DNA from: Accumulibacter sp.
GTDB taxonomy: Bacteria > Pseudomonadota > Gammaproteobacteria > Burkholderiales > Rhodocyclaceae
Assembly: GCA_031274075.1 (NCBI GenBank)
Contig: JAISQQ010000290.1
Span: 1-6,473, forward strand
DNA: 6,473 bases
Direction of reading: 5' to 3'
Part shown: piece after piece, positions 1-4,851 of the stretch
Position numbering within the stretch: the stretch's first letter is position 1
Layout: every line of letters begins with the position of its first letter
The notes under the pieces: model-generated
What the model saw: the letters and a program-made list of their open reading frames with translations, nothing else
What the model was told of the DNA's origin: nothing
Database searches by the model: none
Position numbers and translations under genes: made by a program

Positions 1-26
1 CTTGAATGATTTGTTAGAGACACAAC
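1..26 (-). mobile_element. 5' half of a putative integron attC recombination site (runs off window)
   Basis: Read on the minus strand after the stop codon at 27-29, the order is GTTGTGT, CTCTAAC, AAATC, ATTCAAG, and then the window ends. This matches the R'' box, 5-base spacer and L'' box arrangement of an attC site. From memory, TCTAACAAATCATTCAAG differs by one base from the start of the attC of aadA-type cassettes. The R'' box CTCTAAC (plus-strand 13-19) is the exact reverse complement of GTTAGAG at the other side of the gene (301-307), as expected for a cassette's own attC and its leading core site. The first base of the box departs from the RYYYAAC consensus. The other half of the site lies outside the window, so the identification is incomplete. 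Confidence 0.6.
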
Positions 27-296
27 TCATGCCAGGAATGCACGGACTGTTGCAAAGGCCATGCCCATTGTAATGATTAAGAAAAGAAGCTGAAATTGAA
101 AGATGCCGAAGATTGAGGAAGAGTAACGCTCTTTAATTTTGTTTTTCTCGCTCAATGGCAGATGACTTAGGCCCCCTTTCCACATACTTGAGATAACGCT
201 GAACGGTGCCTCTTTCATAGCGCCTCCCCATCGAAATGTGTCATACGTGATGTAGCCACAGATAACGGTCAGCAGCAGAAGTATCCAAGGGGTCAT
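27..296 (-). CDS. Small two-helix membrane protein, probable integron cassette gene
   Basis: I do not recognise this 89-residue protein. Two hydrophobic segments are visible, at about residues 3-19 (PWILLLLTVICGYI) and 63-86 (FQFQLLFLIITMGMAFATV). They flank a polar loop rich in Lys, Ser and Glu (about 45-60), so it is probably an inner-membrane protein. Base composition is AT-rich compared with the GC-rich genes to the right. The ATG at 296-294 lies 4 bases after a GTTAGAG core-like site and has only a weak GAG as ribosome binding site. The stop TGA lies 7 bases before a CTCTAAC box. A single small ORF packed this tightly between recombination boxes is typical of integron cassettes, and many cassette genes encode unknown small membrane proteins. 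No function can be assigned. Confidence 0.65.
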   Translation of the reverse strand: MTPWILLLLTVICGYITYDTFRWGGAMKEAPFSVISSMWKGGLSHLPLSEKNKIKERYSSSIFGIFQFQLLFLIITMGMAFATVRAFLA

Positions 297-300
297 AAGG

Positions 301-307
301 CTCTAAC
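301..307 (-). mobile_element. Putative integron core site (5' cassette boundary)
   Basis: The minus strand reads GTTAGAG here, followed by CCTT and the ATG of the small membrane protein gene. Integron integrases cut after the G of GTTRRRY. The final base here is G instead of Y. The support is its exact complementarity to the CTCTAAC box beyond the gene's stop codon. I could not find a matching R'' box with paired L boxes in 308-420, so the upstream partner may be an attI-like or secondary site instead of a full attC. Confidence 0.5.
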
Positions 308-418
308 GAATGAATAGTAGACAGCTTGGCAGGTATCTACCCGGTTTTCAAAAGTGCATGACAATAATTGTACGTCGTTATCCGATTGATTTTCAACAAT
401 TTCAGCCCGCATAGCCTG
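308..418. other. AT-rich intergenic stretch, no gene recognised
   Basis: This stretch lies between the cassette-like unit and the repeat cluster. A minus-strand frame is open through it from the repeats (start near 505) and its TGA overlaps the ATG of the membrane protein gene. However, its first third is translated repeat sequence and it has no recognisable domain, so I do not call it. If an attI-like site exists for the cassette, it would be expected here; no integrase gene is seen. Confidence 0.4.
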
Positions 419-488
419 GGGTGGGCAAAGCGAACCCCAACATAAAGGCCCAAGGGTCATCCAATGTTGGGGTTCGCTCCGCTCACCC
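419..488. repeat. Imperfect 25-bp inverted repeat (REP/MITE-like)
   Basis: The left arm is 419-443 and the right arm 464-488, separated by 20 bases. The 15 bases next to the loop pair perfectly (AGCGAACCCCAACAT with its complement), and the outer 10 pair with three mismatches. The core AGCGAACCCCAAC beside GGGTG resembles widespread proteobacterial intergenic palindromes that occur in many copies per genome. In RNA it would form a long hairpin. No ORF or transposase is inside. Confidence 0.7.
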
Positions 489-530
489 ATACGACTCCGA
501 TCCACCTACCCATGCGACTCCGAGCCATCT
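485..530. repeat. Two-copy 23-bp tandem duplication
   Basis: Copy one (485-507) and copy two (508-530) are adjacent and match at 20 of 23 positions. Both begin ACCCAT and contain CGACTCCGA. Copy one overlaps the outer end of the preceding inverted repeat, suggesting a local duplication at the edge of that element. Confidence 0.75.
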
Positions 531-532
531 CT

Positions 533-610
533 GGGAGCGCGGGGCGCCAGCCCCGCAACAGCCGCCATGACACGACCGCCGCCGTTGCGGGGCTGGCGCC
601 CCGCGCTCCC
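533..610. repeat. Perfect 27-bp inverted repeat, GC-rich (palindromic unit)
   Basis: The left arm is 533-559 and the right arm 584-610. They are exact reverse complements over 27 bases, with a 24-base loop (560-583). The arms include GGGAGCGCGGGGCGCCAGCC. Pairing breaks immediately outside (T532 against G611). Such GC-rich dispersed palindromes are found between genes in many beta- and gammaproteobacteria. It contains no coding sequence. A very stable hairpin would form in RNA from either strand and could act as a transcript end or mRNA-stabilising structure 3' of lgt. Confidence 0.8.
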
Positions 611-645
611 GGAGAAACCCGTAAACAGCTTCTCCGATACCACCT

Positions 646-671
646 CGTCATTCCGGCGCAGGCCGGAATCC
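646..671. repeat. ATTCCGGC hairpin repeat (dispersed 'CGTCATTCC...GGAATCCA' type)
   Basis: ATTCCGGC (650-657) and GCCGGAAT (662-669) are perfect 8-bp arms around the loop GCAG. With flanking CGTC and CCA the unit matches the common dispersed repeat whose translations read VIPAQAGI or WIPACAGM. These peptides often appear in false small ORFs, as they do here. Confidence 0.7.
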
Positions 672-684
672 ATTCGTCAACTTC

Positions 685-701
685 CGGCGGCAAAACCGCC
701 G
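685..701 (-). terminator. lgt: Stem-loop just 3' of lgt, weak terminator candidate
   Basis: CGGCGG (685-690) pairs with CCGCCG (696-701) around a 5-base loop, starting 7 bases beyond the lgt stop codon in the direction of lgt transcription. No U-tract follows on the minus strand, so it is at best a weak or Rho-assisted end. The larger palindrome at 533-610 could serve the same role. Confidence 0.3.
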
Positions 702-707
702 CATGCA

Positions 708-1514
708 TTACTGTCCTCTGTCCTCTGTCTTCTGTCCTCTGAACAGCATCGCCACGCCCACCAGGATCATCGGCAGCGACAGCCATTGGCCCATGCTGAC
801 GACTTCGGATCGCCCGAAGATGCCCGCGTCGGGCGCGCGGAAATACTCGGCGATGAAGCGGAAGCTCCCGTAGCCCAGCAGGAAGGCTCCGGACACCGCG
901 CCGCGGGGCCGCTCCCGGCGCGAATACCACCACAGCAGGACGAACAGCGCCACGCCTTCCAGCGCGGCCTGGTAGAGCGGCGAGGGATGTCGGGGCAGGA
1001 AGTCGACGTGCGGGAAAACCATCGCCCAGGGCAGCGACGGATCGGCGGCGCGGCCCCACAATTCCCCGTTGATGAAATTGCCGACGCGCCCGGCGGCGAG
1101 GCCCAGGGGCACCAGCGGCGCGATGAAGTCGGTGATCTCGAACCACGCCCGTCCCGTCTTGCGCGCGTACAGCGTCATGGCCAGCAGCACGCCGAGAAAG
1201 CCGCCGTGAAAGGACATGCCGCCGTGCCAGACGGCGAAGATTTCCAGCGGCTGGCGCAGATAGTAGGCCGGCTGGTAGAACACGACCTCGCCCAGCCGCG
1301 CGCCGGCGATGACGCCGATGACGCCATAGAAAAGAAGATCCTCGAGTTCCTCCACCGTCCAGCCGGCCTTGACCAGCCACGGCTGCGCCAGGATGCGCCG
1401 CCGCCCGAGCCACCAGAGCTGGGCGAAGGCGACGAGATACATCAACCCGTACCAGCGCACCGCCAGCGGGCCGATTTCCAGCGCCACCGGGTCGATCTTG
1501 GGATAAATCAGCAT
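708..1514 (-). CDS. lgt: Prolipoprotein diacylglyceryl transferase
   Basis: Lgt moves a diacylglyceryl group from phosphatidylglycerol to the lipobox cysteine of prolipoproteins in the inner membrane, the first step of lipoprotein maturation. The protein has 268 residues, close to the usual 260-290, with about seven hydrophobic segments. Family landmarks are present in order: DPVALEIGP and WYGLMY (8-26, Tyr26), GARLG (71-75, Arg73), HGGMSFHGG (97-105, His103), the Lgt signature [14 protein letters not shown] (142-155, Arg143, Asn146, Glu151), HPSPLY (176-181) and FRFIAEYFR (218-226). These numbers coincide with the key E. coli residues. The ATG gives the standard short N-terminus ([10 protein letters not shown]); the upstream AAGG is a weak ribosome binding site. 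The last ~10 residues come from a heptamer DNA repeat and are not conserved family sequence. It is divergent from ilvD, with 87 bases between the start codons. Confidence 0.97.
   Translation of the reverse strand: MLIYPKIDPVALEIGPLAVRWYGLMYLVAFAQLWWLGRRRILAQPWLVKAGWTVEELEDLLFYGVIGVIAGARLGEVVFYQPAYYLRQPLEIFAVWHGGMSFHGGFLGVLLAMTLYARKTGRAWFEITDFIAPLVPLGLAAGRVGNFINGELWGRAADPSLPWAMVFPHVDFLPRHPSPLYQAALEGVALFVLLWWYSRRERPRGAVSGAFLLGYGSFRFIAEYFRAPDAGIFGRSEVVSMGQWLSLPMILVGVAMLFRGQKTEDRGQ
711..741. repeat. lgt: Heptanucleotide tandem repeat (CTGTCCT x4.4) at the 3' end of lgt
   Basis: On the plus strand the units are CTGTCCT (711-717), CTGTCCT (718-724), CTGTCTT (725-731), CTGTCCT (732-738) and a partial CTG (739-741). 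Only one base in the array differs from the unit. The array lies inside the lgt reading frame and encodes the last residues [10 protein letters not shown] before the TAA at 710-708. Seven is not a multiple of three, so gain or loss of one unit shifts the frame. Confidence 0.9.
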
Positions 1515-1519
1515 GGGCC

Positions 1520-1550
1520 TTGCTTCTTTCGGATAGAATTTGGATTATAC
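1520..1550 (+). promoter_or_regulatory. ilvD: Weak candidate promoter for ilvD
   Basis: TTGCTT (1520-1525) and TTATAC (1545-1550) resemble -35 and -10 boxes, but the 19-base spacer is long and both boxes are poor. TAGAAT (1534-1539) is a better -10 hexamer but has no matching -35. A promoter must exist between the divergent starts; which boxes are used is uncertain. Confidence 0.25.
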
Positions 1551-1563
1551 CGTTCCAACCCAC

Positions 1564-1585
1564 GCGCCACTTTCGGCGCTTTTTT
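1564..1585 (+). terminator. ilvD: Intrinsic terminator or attenuator hairpin in the ilvD leader
   Basis: GCGCC (1564-1568) pairs with GGCGC (1575-1579) around the loop ACTTTC and is followed directly by six T's (1580-1585), then G and three more T's. This is the form of a short Rho-independent terminator on the plus strand, 16 bases before the ilvD start codon. Transcription entering ilvD from upstream must pass it. I found no leader peptide rich in Ile, Leu or Val codons; the only short ORF before it (ATG at 1513, seven codons) is not biased that way. Confidence 0.5.
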
Positions 1586-1590
1586 GTTTC

Positions 1591-1594
1591 GGAG
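1591..1594 (+). promoter_or_regulatory. ilvD: Ribosome binding site that fixes the ilvD start
   Basis: GGAG stands 7 bases before ATG 1602. It matters because the ilvD frame stays open far upstream, through the antisense strand of lgt. The ribosome site plus the family N-terminus ([19 protein letters not shown]) show that translation begins at 1602. Confidence 0.85.
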
Positions 1595-1601
1595 AACTAC
1601 C

Positions 1602-3461
1602 ATGCCCGCTTATCGCTCGCGCACGTCCACTCATGGCCGCAACATGGCTGGCGCCCGTTCCCTGTGGCGCGCCACGGGGATGAAGGACGGCGATTTCGGC
1701 AAGCCGATCGTCGCCGTGGTCAATTCCTTCACGCAGTTCGTGCCCGGCCACGTCCACCTCCGGGATCTCGGCCAATTGGTGGCCGGCGCGATCGAAGCGG
1801 CCGGCGGCGTCGCCAGGGAGTTCAACACCATCGCCATCGACGACGGCATCGCCATGGGACACGACGGCATGCTCTATTCGCTGCCCTCGCGCGACCTGAT
1901 CGCCGATTCCGTCGAATACATGGTCAACGCCCATTGCGCCGACGCCATGGTGTGTATCTCCAACTGCGACAAGATCACCCCGGGCATGCTGATGGCCGCG
2001 ATGCGCCTCGACATCCCGGCCATCTTCGTCTCCGGCGGGCCGATGGAGGCCGGCAAGGCGGTCATCGGCGGCAAGACGATTCGCCTCGACCTCATCGACG
2101 CGATGATCAAGGCCGCCGACGACACCGTCCCGGACGACGACGTCCAGATCTACGAACGCTCCGCCTGCCCCAGTTGCGGTTCGTGTTCCGGCATGTTCAC
2201 CGCCAACTCGATGAACTGCCTGGCCGAAGCGCTCGGCCTGGCCTTGCCGGGCAACGGCACGCTGCTGGCCACGCACGCCGGGCGCAAGAACCTGTTCCTC
2301 ACCGCCGGCCGGCGGATCGTCGAACTCTGCCGGCGCTACTACGAACACGACGACGCGTCGATCCTGCCGCGCGGCATCGCCCGCTGCGAAGCCTTCGAGA
2401 ACGCCATGTCGCTCGACGTGGCCATGGGCGGCTCGACCAATACCGTGCTGCACCTGATGGCCATCGCGCGCGAGGCCCAGGTCGATTTCAGCATGGCCGA
2501 CATCGACCGCGTTTCGCGCCAAGTGCCCTGCCTGTGCAAGGTGGCGCCCGCCACCGGCCAATACCACGTCGAGGACGTGCATCGCGCCGGCGGCGTTTTC
2601 GGCATCCTCGGCGAACTCGACCGCTGCGGGCTGATCCATCGCGATGTGCCGACCGTGCACACCAAGACGCTCGGCGAGGCGCTGGACATCTGGGACGTGA
2701 TGCACCACGCGCACCGCCTGGACGTCTACGAATTCTTCAAGGCCGCGCCGGGCGGCGTCCCCACCCAGGCCGCGTTCTCCCAGGACGCGCGCTATCCCGA
2801 GCTGGATCTCGACCGCGCGCGCGGCTGCATCCGCGACCGGGCGCACGCCTATTCCCAGGACGGCGGACTGGCCGTGCTCTACGGCAACCTCGCCGAAGAC
2901 GGCTGCATCGTCAAGACCGCGGGCGTCGACGAGAGCGTCTGGCGCTTCACCGGCGCCGCGCGCGTCTTCGAAAGCCAGGACGCCGCCGTGCAGGGCATCC
3001 TCGGCGGCGAGGTCAAGCCAGGCGAAGTCGTGCTGATCCGCTACGAAGGCCCCAAGGGCGGGCCGGGCATGCAGGAAATGCTCTACCCGACCTCGTACCT
3101 GAAGTCGAAACATCTGGGCAAGGTCTGCGCGCTGGTCACCGATGGACGCTTCTCGGGCGGCTCGTCGGGCCTCTCCATCGGCCACGTCTCGCCGGAAGCC
3201 GCCGAAGGCGGGCTGATCGGACTGGTCGAGAACGGCGACACGATCGAAATCGACATCCCCGAACGGCGCATCCACCTCGCCGTCCCGGAAGCCGAACTCG
3301 AACGGCGGCGCGCGGCGATGGACGCCAGGGACGAACAAGCCTGGCAGCCGGCAACGCCGCGCCAGCGCCTCGTCTCGGCATCGCTGCAAGCCTACTCGAT
3401 GATGACCACCTCGGCGGCCAAGGGCGCGGTGCGCGACGTCGGCCAGCTCAAGCGGCGATGA
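1602..3461 (+). CDS. ilvD: Dihydroxy-acid dehydratase
   Basis: IlvD dehydrates 2,3-dihydroxy-isovalerate and 2,3-dihydroxy-3-methylvalerate to the 2-keto acids that precede valine, leucine (and pantothenate) and isoleucine; it is cytosolic and needs an iron-sulfur cluster and Mg2+. The 619 residues follow E. coli IlvD (616) closely from [10 protein letters not shown] (10-19) to SAAKGAVRD (604-612). Visible sites: Asp81 (IDDGIAMGH), Cys122-Asp123-Lys124 ([10 protein letters not shown]; the Lys is carbamylated in the family), Cys195 ([16 protein letters not shown]), GGSTNTVLH (276-284), [13 protein letters not shown] with Glu492, and the catalytic Ser518 in DGRFSGG. Where the [2Fe-2S] type has a third cluster cysteine, this protein reads NSFTQFVPG, as in the oxygen-sensitive [4Fe-4S] E. 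coli type. It stands alone here, with no other ilv gene beside it. Confidence 0.98.
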   Translation: MPAYRSRTSTHGRNMAGARSLWRATGMKDGDFGKPIVAVVNSFTQFVPGHVHLRDLGQLVAGAIEAAGGVAREFNTIAIDDGIAMGHDGMLYSLPSRDLIADSVEYMVNAHCADAMVCISNCDKITPGMLMAAMRLDIPAIFVSGGPMEAGKAVIGGKTIRLDLIDAMIKAADDTVPDDDVQIYERSACPSCGSCSGMFTANSMNCLAEALGLALPGNGTLLATHAGRKNLFLTAGRRIVELCRRYYEHDDASILPRGIARCEAFENAMSLDVAMGGSTNTVLHLMAIAREAQVDFSMADIDRVSRQVPCLCKVAPATGQYHVEDVHRAGGVFGILGELDRCGLIHRDVPTVHTKTLGEALDIWDVMHHAHRLDVYEFFKAAPGGVPTQAAFSQDARYPELDLDRARGCIRDRAHAYSQDGGLAVLYGNLAEDGCIVKTAGVDESVWRFTGAARVFESQDAAVQGILGGEVKPGEVVLIRYEGPKGGPGMQEMLYPTSYLKSKHLGKVCALVTDGRFSGGSSGLSIGHVSPEAAEGGLIGLVENGDTIEIDIPERRIHLAVPEAELERRRAAMDARDEQAWQPATPRQRLVSASLQAYSMMTTSAAKGAVRDVGQLKRR

Positions 3462-3527
3462 GATCGCGGCCCCGGCCGGCCGGCTGGCCTTTGCCTTTCC
3501 GCCGGCCTCGATCCTGATCGCGTTCCA

Positions 3528-3543
3528 ACCCCGCCTGCGGGGT
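3528..3543 (+). terminator. Hairpin downstream of ilvD, weak terminator candidate
   Basis: ACCCCGC (3528-3534) and GCGGGGT (3537-3543) are perfect 7-bp complements around CT, so the real loop would be at least four bases with the inner pair open. It lies 66 bases past the ilvD stop. No T-run follows, so intrinsic termination is doubtful. Confidence 0.25.
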
Positions 3544-3712
3544 CTGGCGTGGTGACGGTGGCGGTGCTGATGACGTTCGACGGCTACAAGGAGTGGATCC
3601 GTTCCGTGGACCCGACGTGAGCATTCATCCGCACTTGATATCCGTGCCGGAAACGCCTCCTGCAAAGCGGCAGGGCGACTGCATTTGACGAATCATTAGA
3701 CTTCATCGCCTT

Positions 3713-3733
3713 CAGCCCAGGTGACGCTGGCTG
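3713..3733 (-). terminator. Hairpin directly after the Rpn-family stop codon
   Basis: CAGCCCAG (3713-3720) and CTGGCTG (3727-3733) pair over seven bases with one bulged C, around GTGACG. On the minus strand the stem starts on the base after the TGA at 3736-3734. No U-tract follows, so it is a candidate transcript-end structure only. Confidence 0.3.
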
Positions 3734-4642
3734 TCAGTGAAGGGTTCGGATGGCGTCCGGGGAAAGTTCCGTCGCTTTCACGATCTCATCGATCGACAGG
3801 CCCAAGCCAAGAAGCCTACGGGCGATGACAAGCTGTGCTTCCTCACAGCCTTCCTCCCGACCTTCTTCCCATCCTCCTTTCACCGCCGCATTCTCCCGCG
3901 CGGCAATATCCCGTTGCAGTTTCTCGCGGGATTCGGCCAGTAGCCGCGTTTGTTCGTCTTCCGAGAGCGCCATCAGGTGCAAGACGGCTTTTTCTATCTG
4001 CGGGTTCTTTTCGGCGAGTTTCATCAGGTCTTCCTCCTTGCGGGCGTTCAGGAATTCAAGCCAGTTCCACAGGGCCGTCCCGTCTTCCTTTTCCGGGAGC
4101 TTCGGGAGTTCCAGGGTGTTGACTTCCAGGAGATCGGTGAATTCCGAGCCGGTCTGGCGATCATACAAGCGGTAGCGGTTATGATAACTTCGATTTTCCG
4201 GAATTTGTAGGTAATCCGTGATCACGATGCTGATGCTTCGTTTGATCGCTTGATAGCCTTCCCCCTTGCCGATTTGTTCCGTGACCATGCGGGCGAGGTA
4301 GAAGACGAGGCGTTCGCGCATCAGTGGATGCTCGACGACCTGTATCTCGATATCGATCCGCTTGCCGCTGGGCGTCTTGACCTTGACGTCGAGTATCCCT
4401 TCCTTGTCTTCGAGCCTTTCGCCCGACAGGTGCGGATCGGCGATCCGGACTTCCTGATAGTCCTCGGCGGGCAGGTCGAGAGTGGATTTGAGGAATTCGG
4501 TCAGCAGCGAGGTGTCGCGCGCGTCGCCGAAGAGCCGCTTGAAGACGAAGTCGTTGCGGGGGGAGAGGACGGGTTTGCGCACGGGCTTTTTTCGGGGGAG
4601 GGATGGGAAGGGGGCATTGTAGCGGGATACCTCGTGTTCCAA
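3734..4642 (-). CDS. Rpn-family recombination-promoting nuclease / putative transposase (PD-(D/E)XK)
   Basis: The family (E. coli RpnA-E; PDDEXK_2 type) consists of DNA endonucleases that promote RecA-independent recombination; many were first annotated as transposases, and they are mobile and variable between strains. Visible here: the opening LSPRNDFVFKRLFGD (26-40), the nuclease core GILDVKVKTPSGKRIDIEIQ (82-101) with probable metal ligands Asp85, Glu99 and Gln101, the hydrophobic strand SISIVITDY (136-144), a charged stretch with GWEEGREEG (257-265), and the typical C-terminal helix-turn RRLLGLGLSIDEIVKATELS (275-294). Length (302) is normal for the family. The start is uncertain: TTG at 4642 has only a GGGA upstream, and GTG at 4582 gives 282 residues beginning MRKPVLSPRNDF. 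An ATG at 4617-4615 is out of frame by one base. No terminal inverted repeats of an insertion sequence are seen beside it. Convergent with ilvD, divergent from the kinase gene. Confidence 0.9.
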   Translation of the reverse strand: MEHEVSRYNAPFPSLPRKKPVRKPVLSPRNDFVFKRLFGDARDTSLLTEFLKSTLDLPAEDYQEVRIADPHLSGERLEDKEGILDVKVKTPSGKRIDIEIQVVEHPLMRERLVFYLARMVTEQIGKGEGYQAIKRSISIVITDYLQIPENRSYHNRYRLYDRQTGSEFTDLLEVNTLELPKLPEKEDGTALWNWLEFLNARKEEDLMKLAEKNPQIEKAVLHLMALSEDEQTRLLAESREKLQRDIAARENAAVKGGWEEGREEGCEEAQLVIARRLLGLGLSIDEIVKATELSPDAIRTLH

Positions 4643-4783
4643 ACCATCTATCCCAAATGCCGCTTGCGTTTCTGGTGAAAAACGCAGGCTGCCTCTCCCG
4701 ATTTCGTGCTTCCTTGCTCGGATTCAAAGTCAAATGCGATAGCCCCGCGTAGGCGATAGCCCTGATCCTCTCCCGGATGCCTC

Positions 4784-4812
4784 TTGTTTTACCCACACGT
4801 ATTGGCTATATT
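4784..4812 (+). promoter_or_regulatory. Sigma70-like promoter for the FGGY kinase gene
   Basis: TTGTTT (4784-4789) is the -35 candidate (TTG of the consensus) and TATATT (4807-4812) the -10 candidate (five of six consensus bases), with the ideal 17-base spacer. Transcription would begin near 4818-4820, leaving a leader of about 33 bases before ATG 4852. The surrounding DNA is AT-rich for this window. Confidence 0.6.
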
Positions 4813-4828
4813 GCTAACTCGAATTAGC
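4813..4828. promoter_or_regulatory. Operator-like palindrome over the kinase transcription start
   Basis: The 16 bases GCTAACTCGAATTAGC are palindromic except for one mismatched pair (C4818/A4823), with TCGA at the centre. The element directly abuts the -10 box and covers the predicted start point, the usual position for a repressor site of a sugar-catabolic operon. The regulator is not in the window. Confidence 0.45.
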
Positions 4829-4851
4829 AGAAAAAAATACAAGGGGCAGAC

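Larger units (their letters stand above)
3462..3733. other. Intergenic region with hairpins and possible coding remnants
   Basis: This region separates two convergent genes, ilvD and the Rpn-family gene. Two neighbouring plus-strand frames give protein-like text without a proper gene. One, ending at a TGA at 3552-3554, reads AGRLAFAFPPASILIAFQPR. The other, running on from about 3549 to the TGA at 3618-3620, reads VAVLMTFDGYKEWIRSVDPT. They could be frameshifted remains of one small protein, but I recognise no family. The rest (3621-3712) holds nothing I can identify. Confidence 0.35.

Noticed and set aside
293..505. Minus-strand 70-codon ORF whose TGA overlaps the ATG of the small membrane protein
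   Set aside because: The N-terminal part translates the palindromic repeat, no domain is seen, and the overlap falls across the putative cassette core site.
419..741. CRISPR array
   Set aside because: The repeats differ in type and spacing. There is no regular repeat-spacer pattern and no cas gene.
464..742. Plus-strand 92-codon ORF with VIPAQAGIH
   Set aside because: It is made entirely of intergenic repeats; this peptide is the usual false translation of the ATTCCGGC repeat.
457..1563. Second minus-strand frame overlapping lgt
   Set aside because: It overlaps all of lgt and ends in repeat translations (WIPACAGMT). Only its last part is of interest, as the tail Lgt would gain after a repeat-unit frameshift.
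567..1601. Long plus-strand extension of the ilvD frame upstream of 1602
   Set aside because: It is the antisense of lgt held open by high GC. The family N-terminus and a GGAG site fix ilvD's start at 1602.
1545..3665. Minus-strand open frame of about 700 codons antisense to ilvD
   Set aside because: GC-rich mirror of ilvD codons. The translation is low-complexity Arg/Ala/Gly/Val/His text with no domain, while the plus strand encodes a textbook IlvD.
3734..4642. Rpn-family gene as a complete insertion sequence
   Set aside because: No terminal inverted repeats or target duplications were found around it; 'transposase' is a historical family label.
4736..4762. Direct repeat GCGATAGCCC twice, 17 bases apart
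   Set aside because: Only 10 bp, outside the promoter boxes; could be chance, and no regulatory role can be argued.
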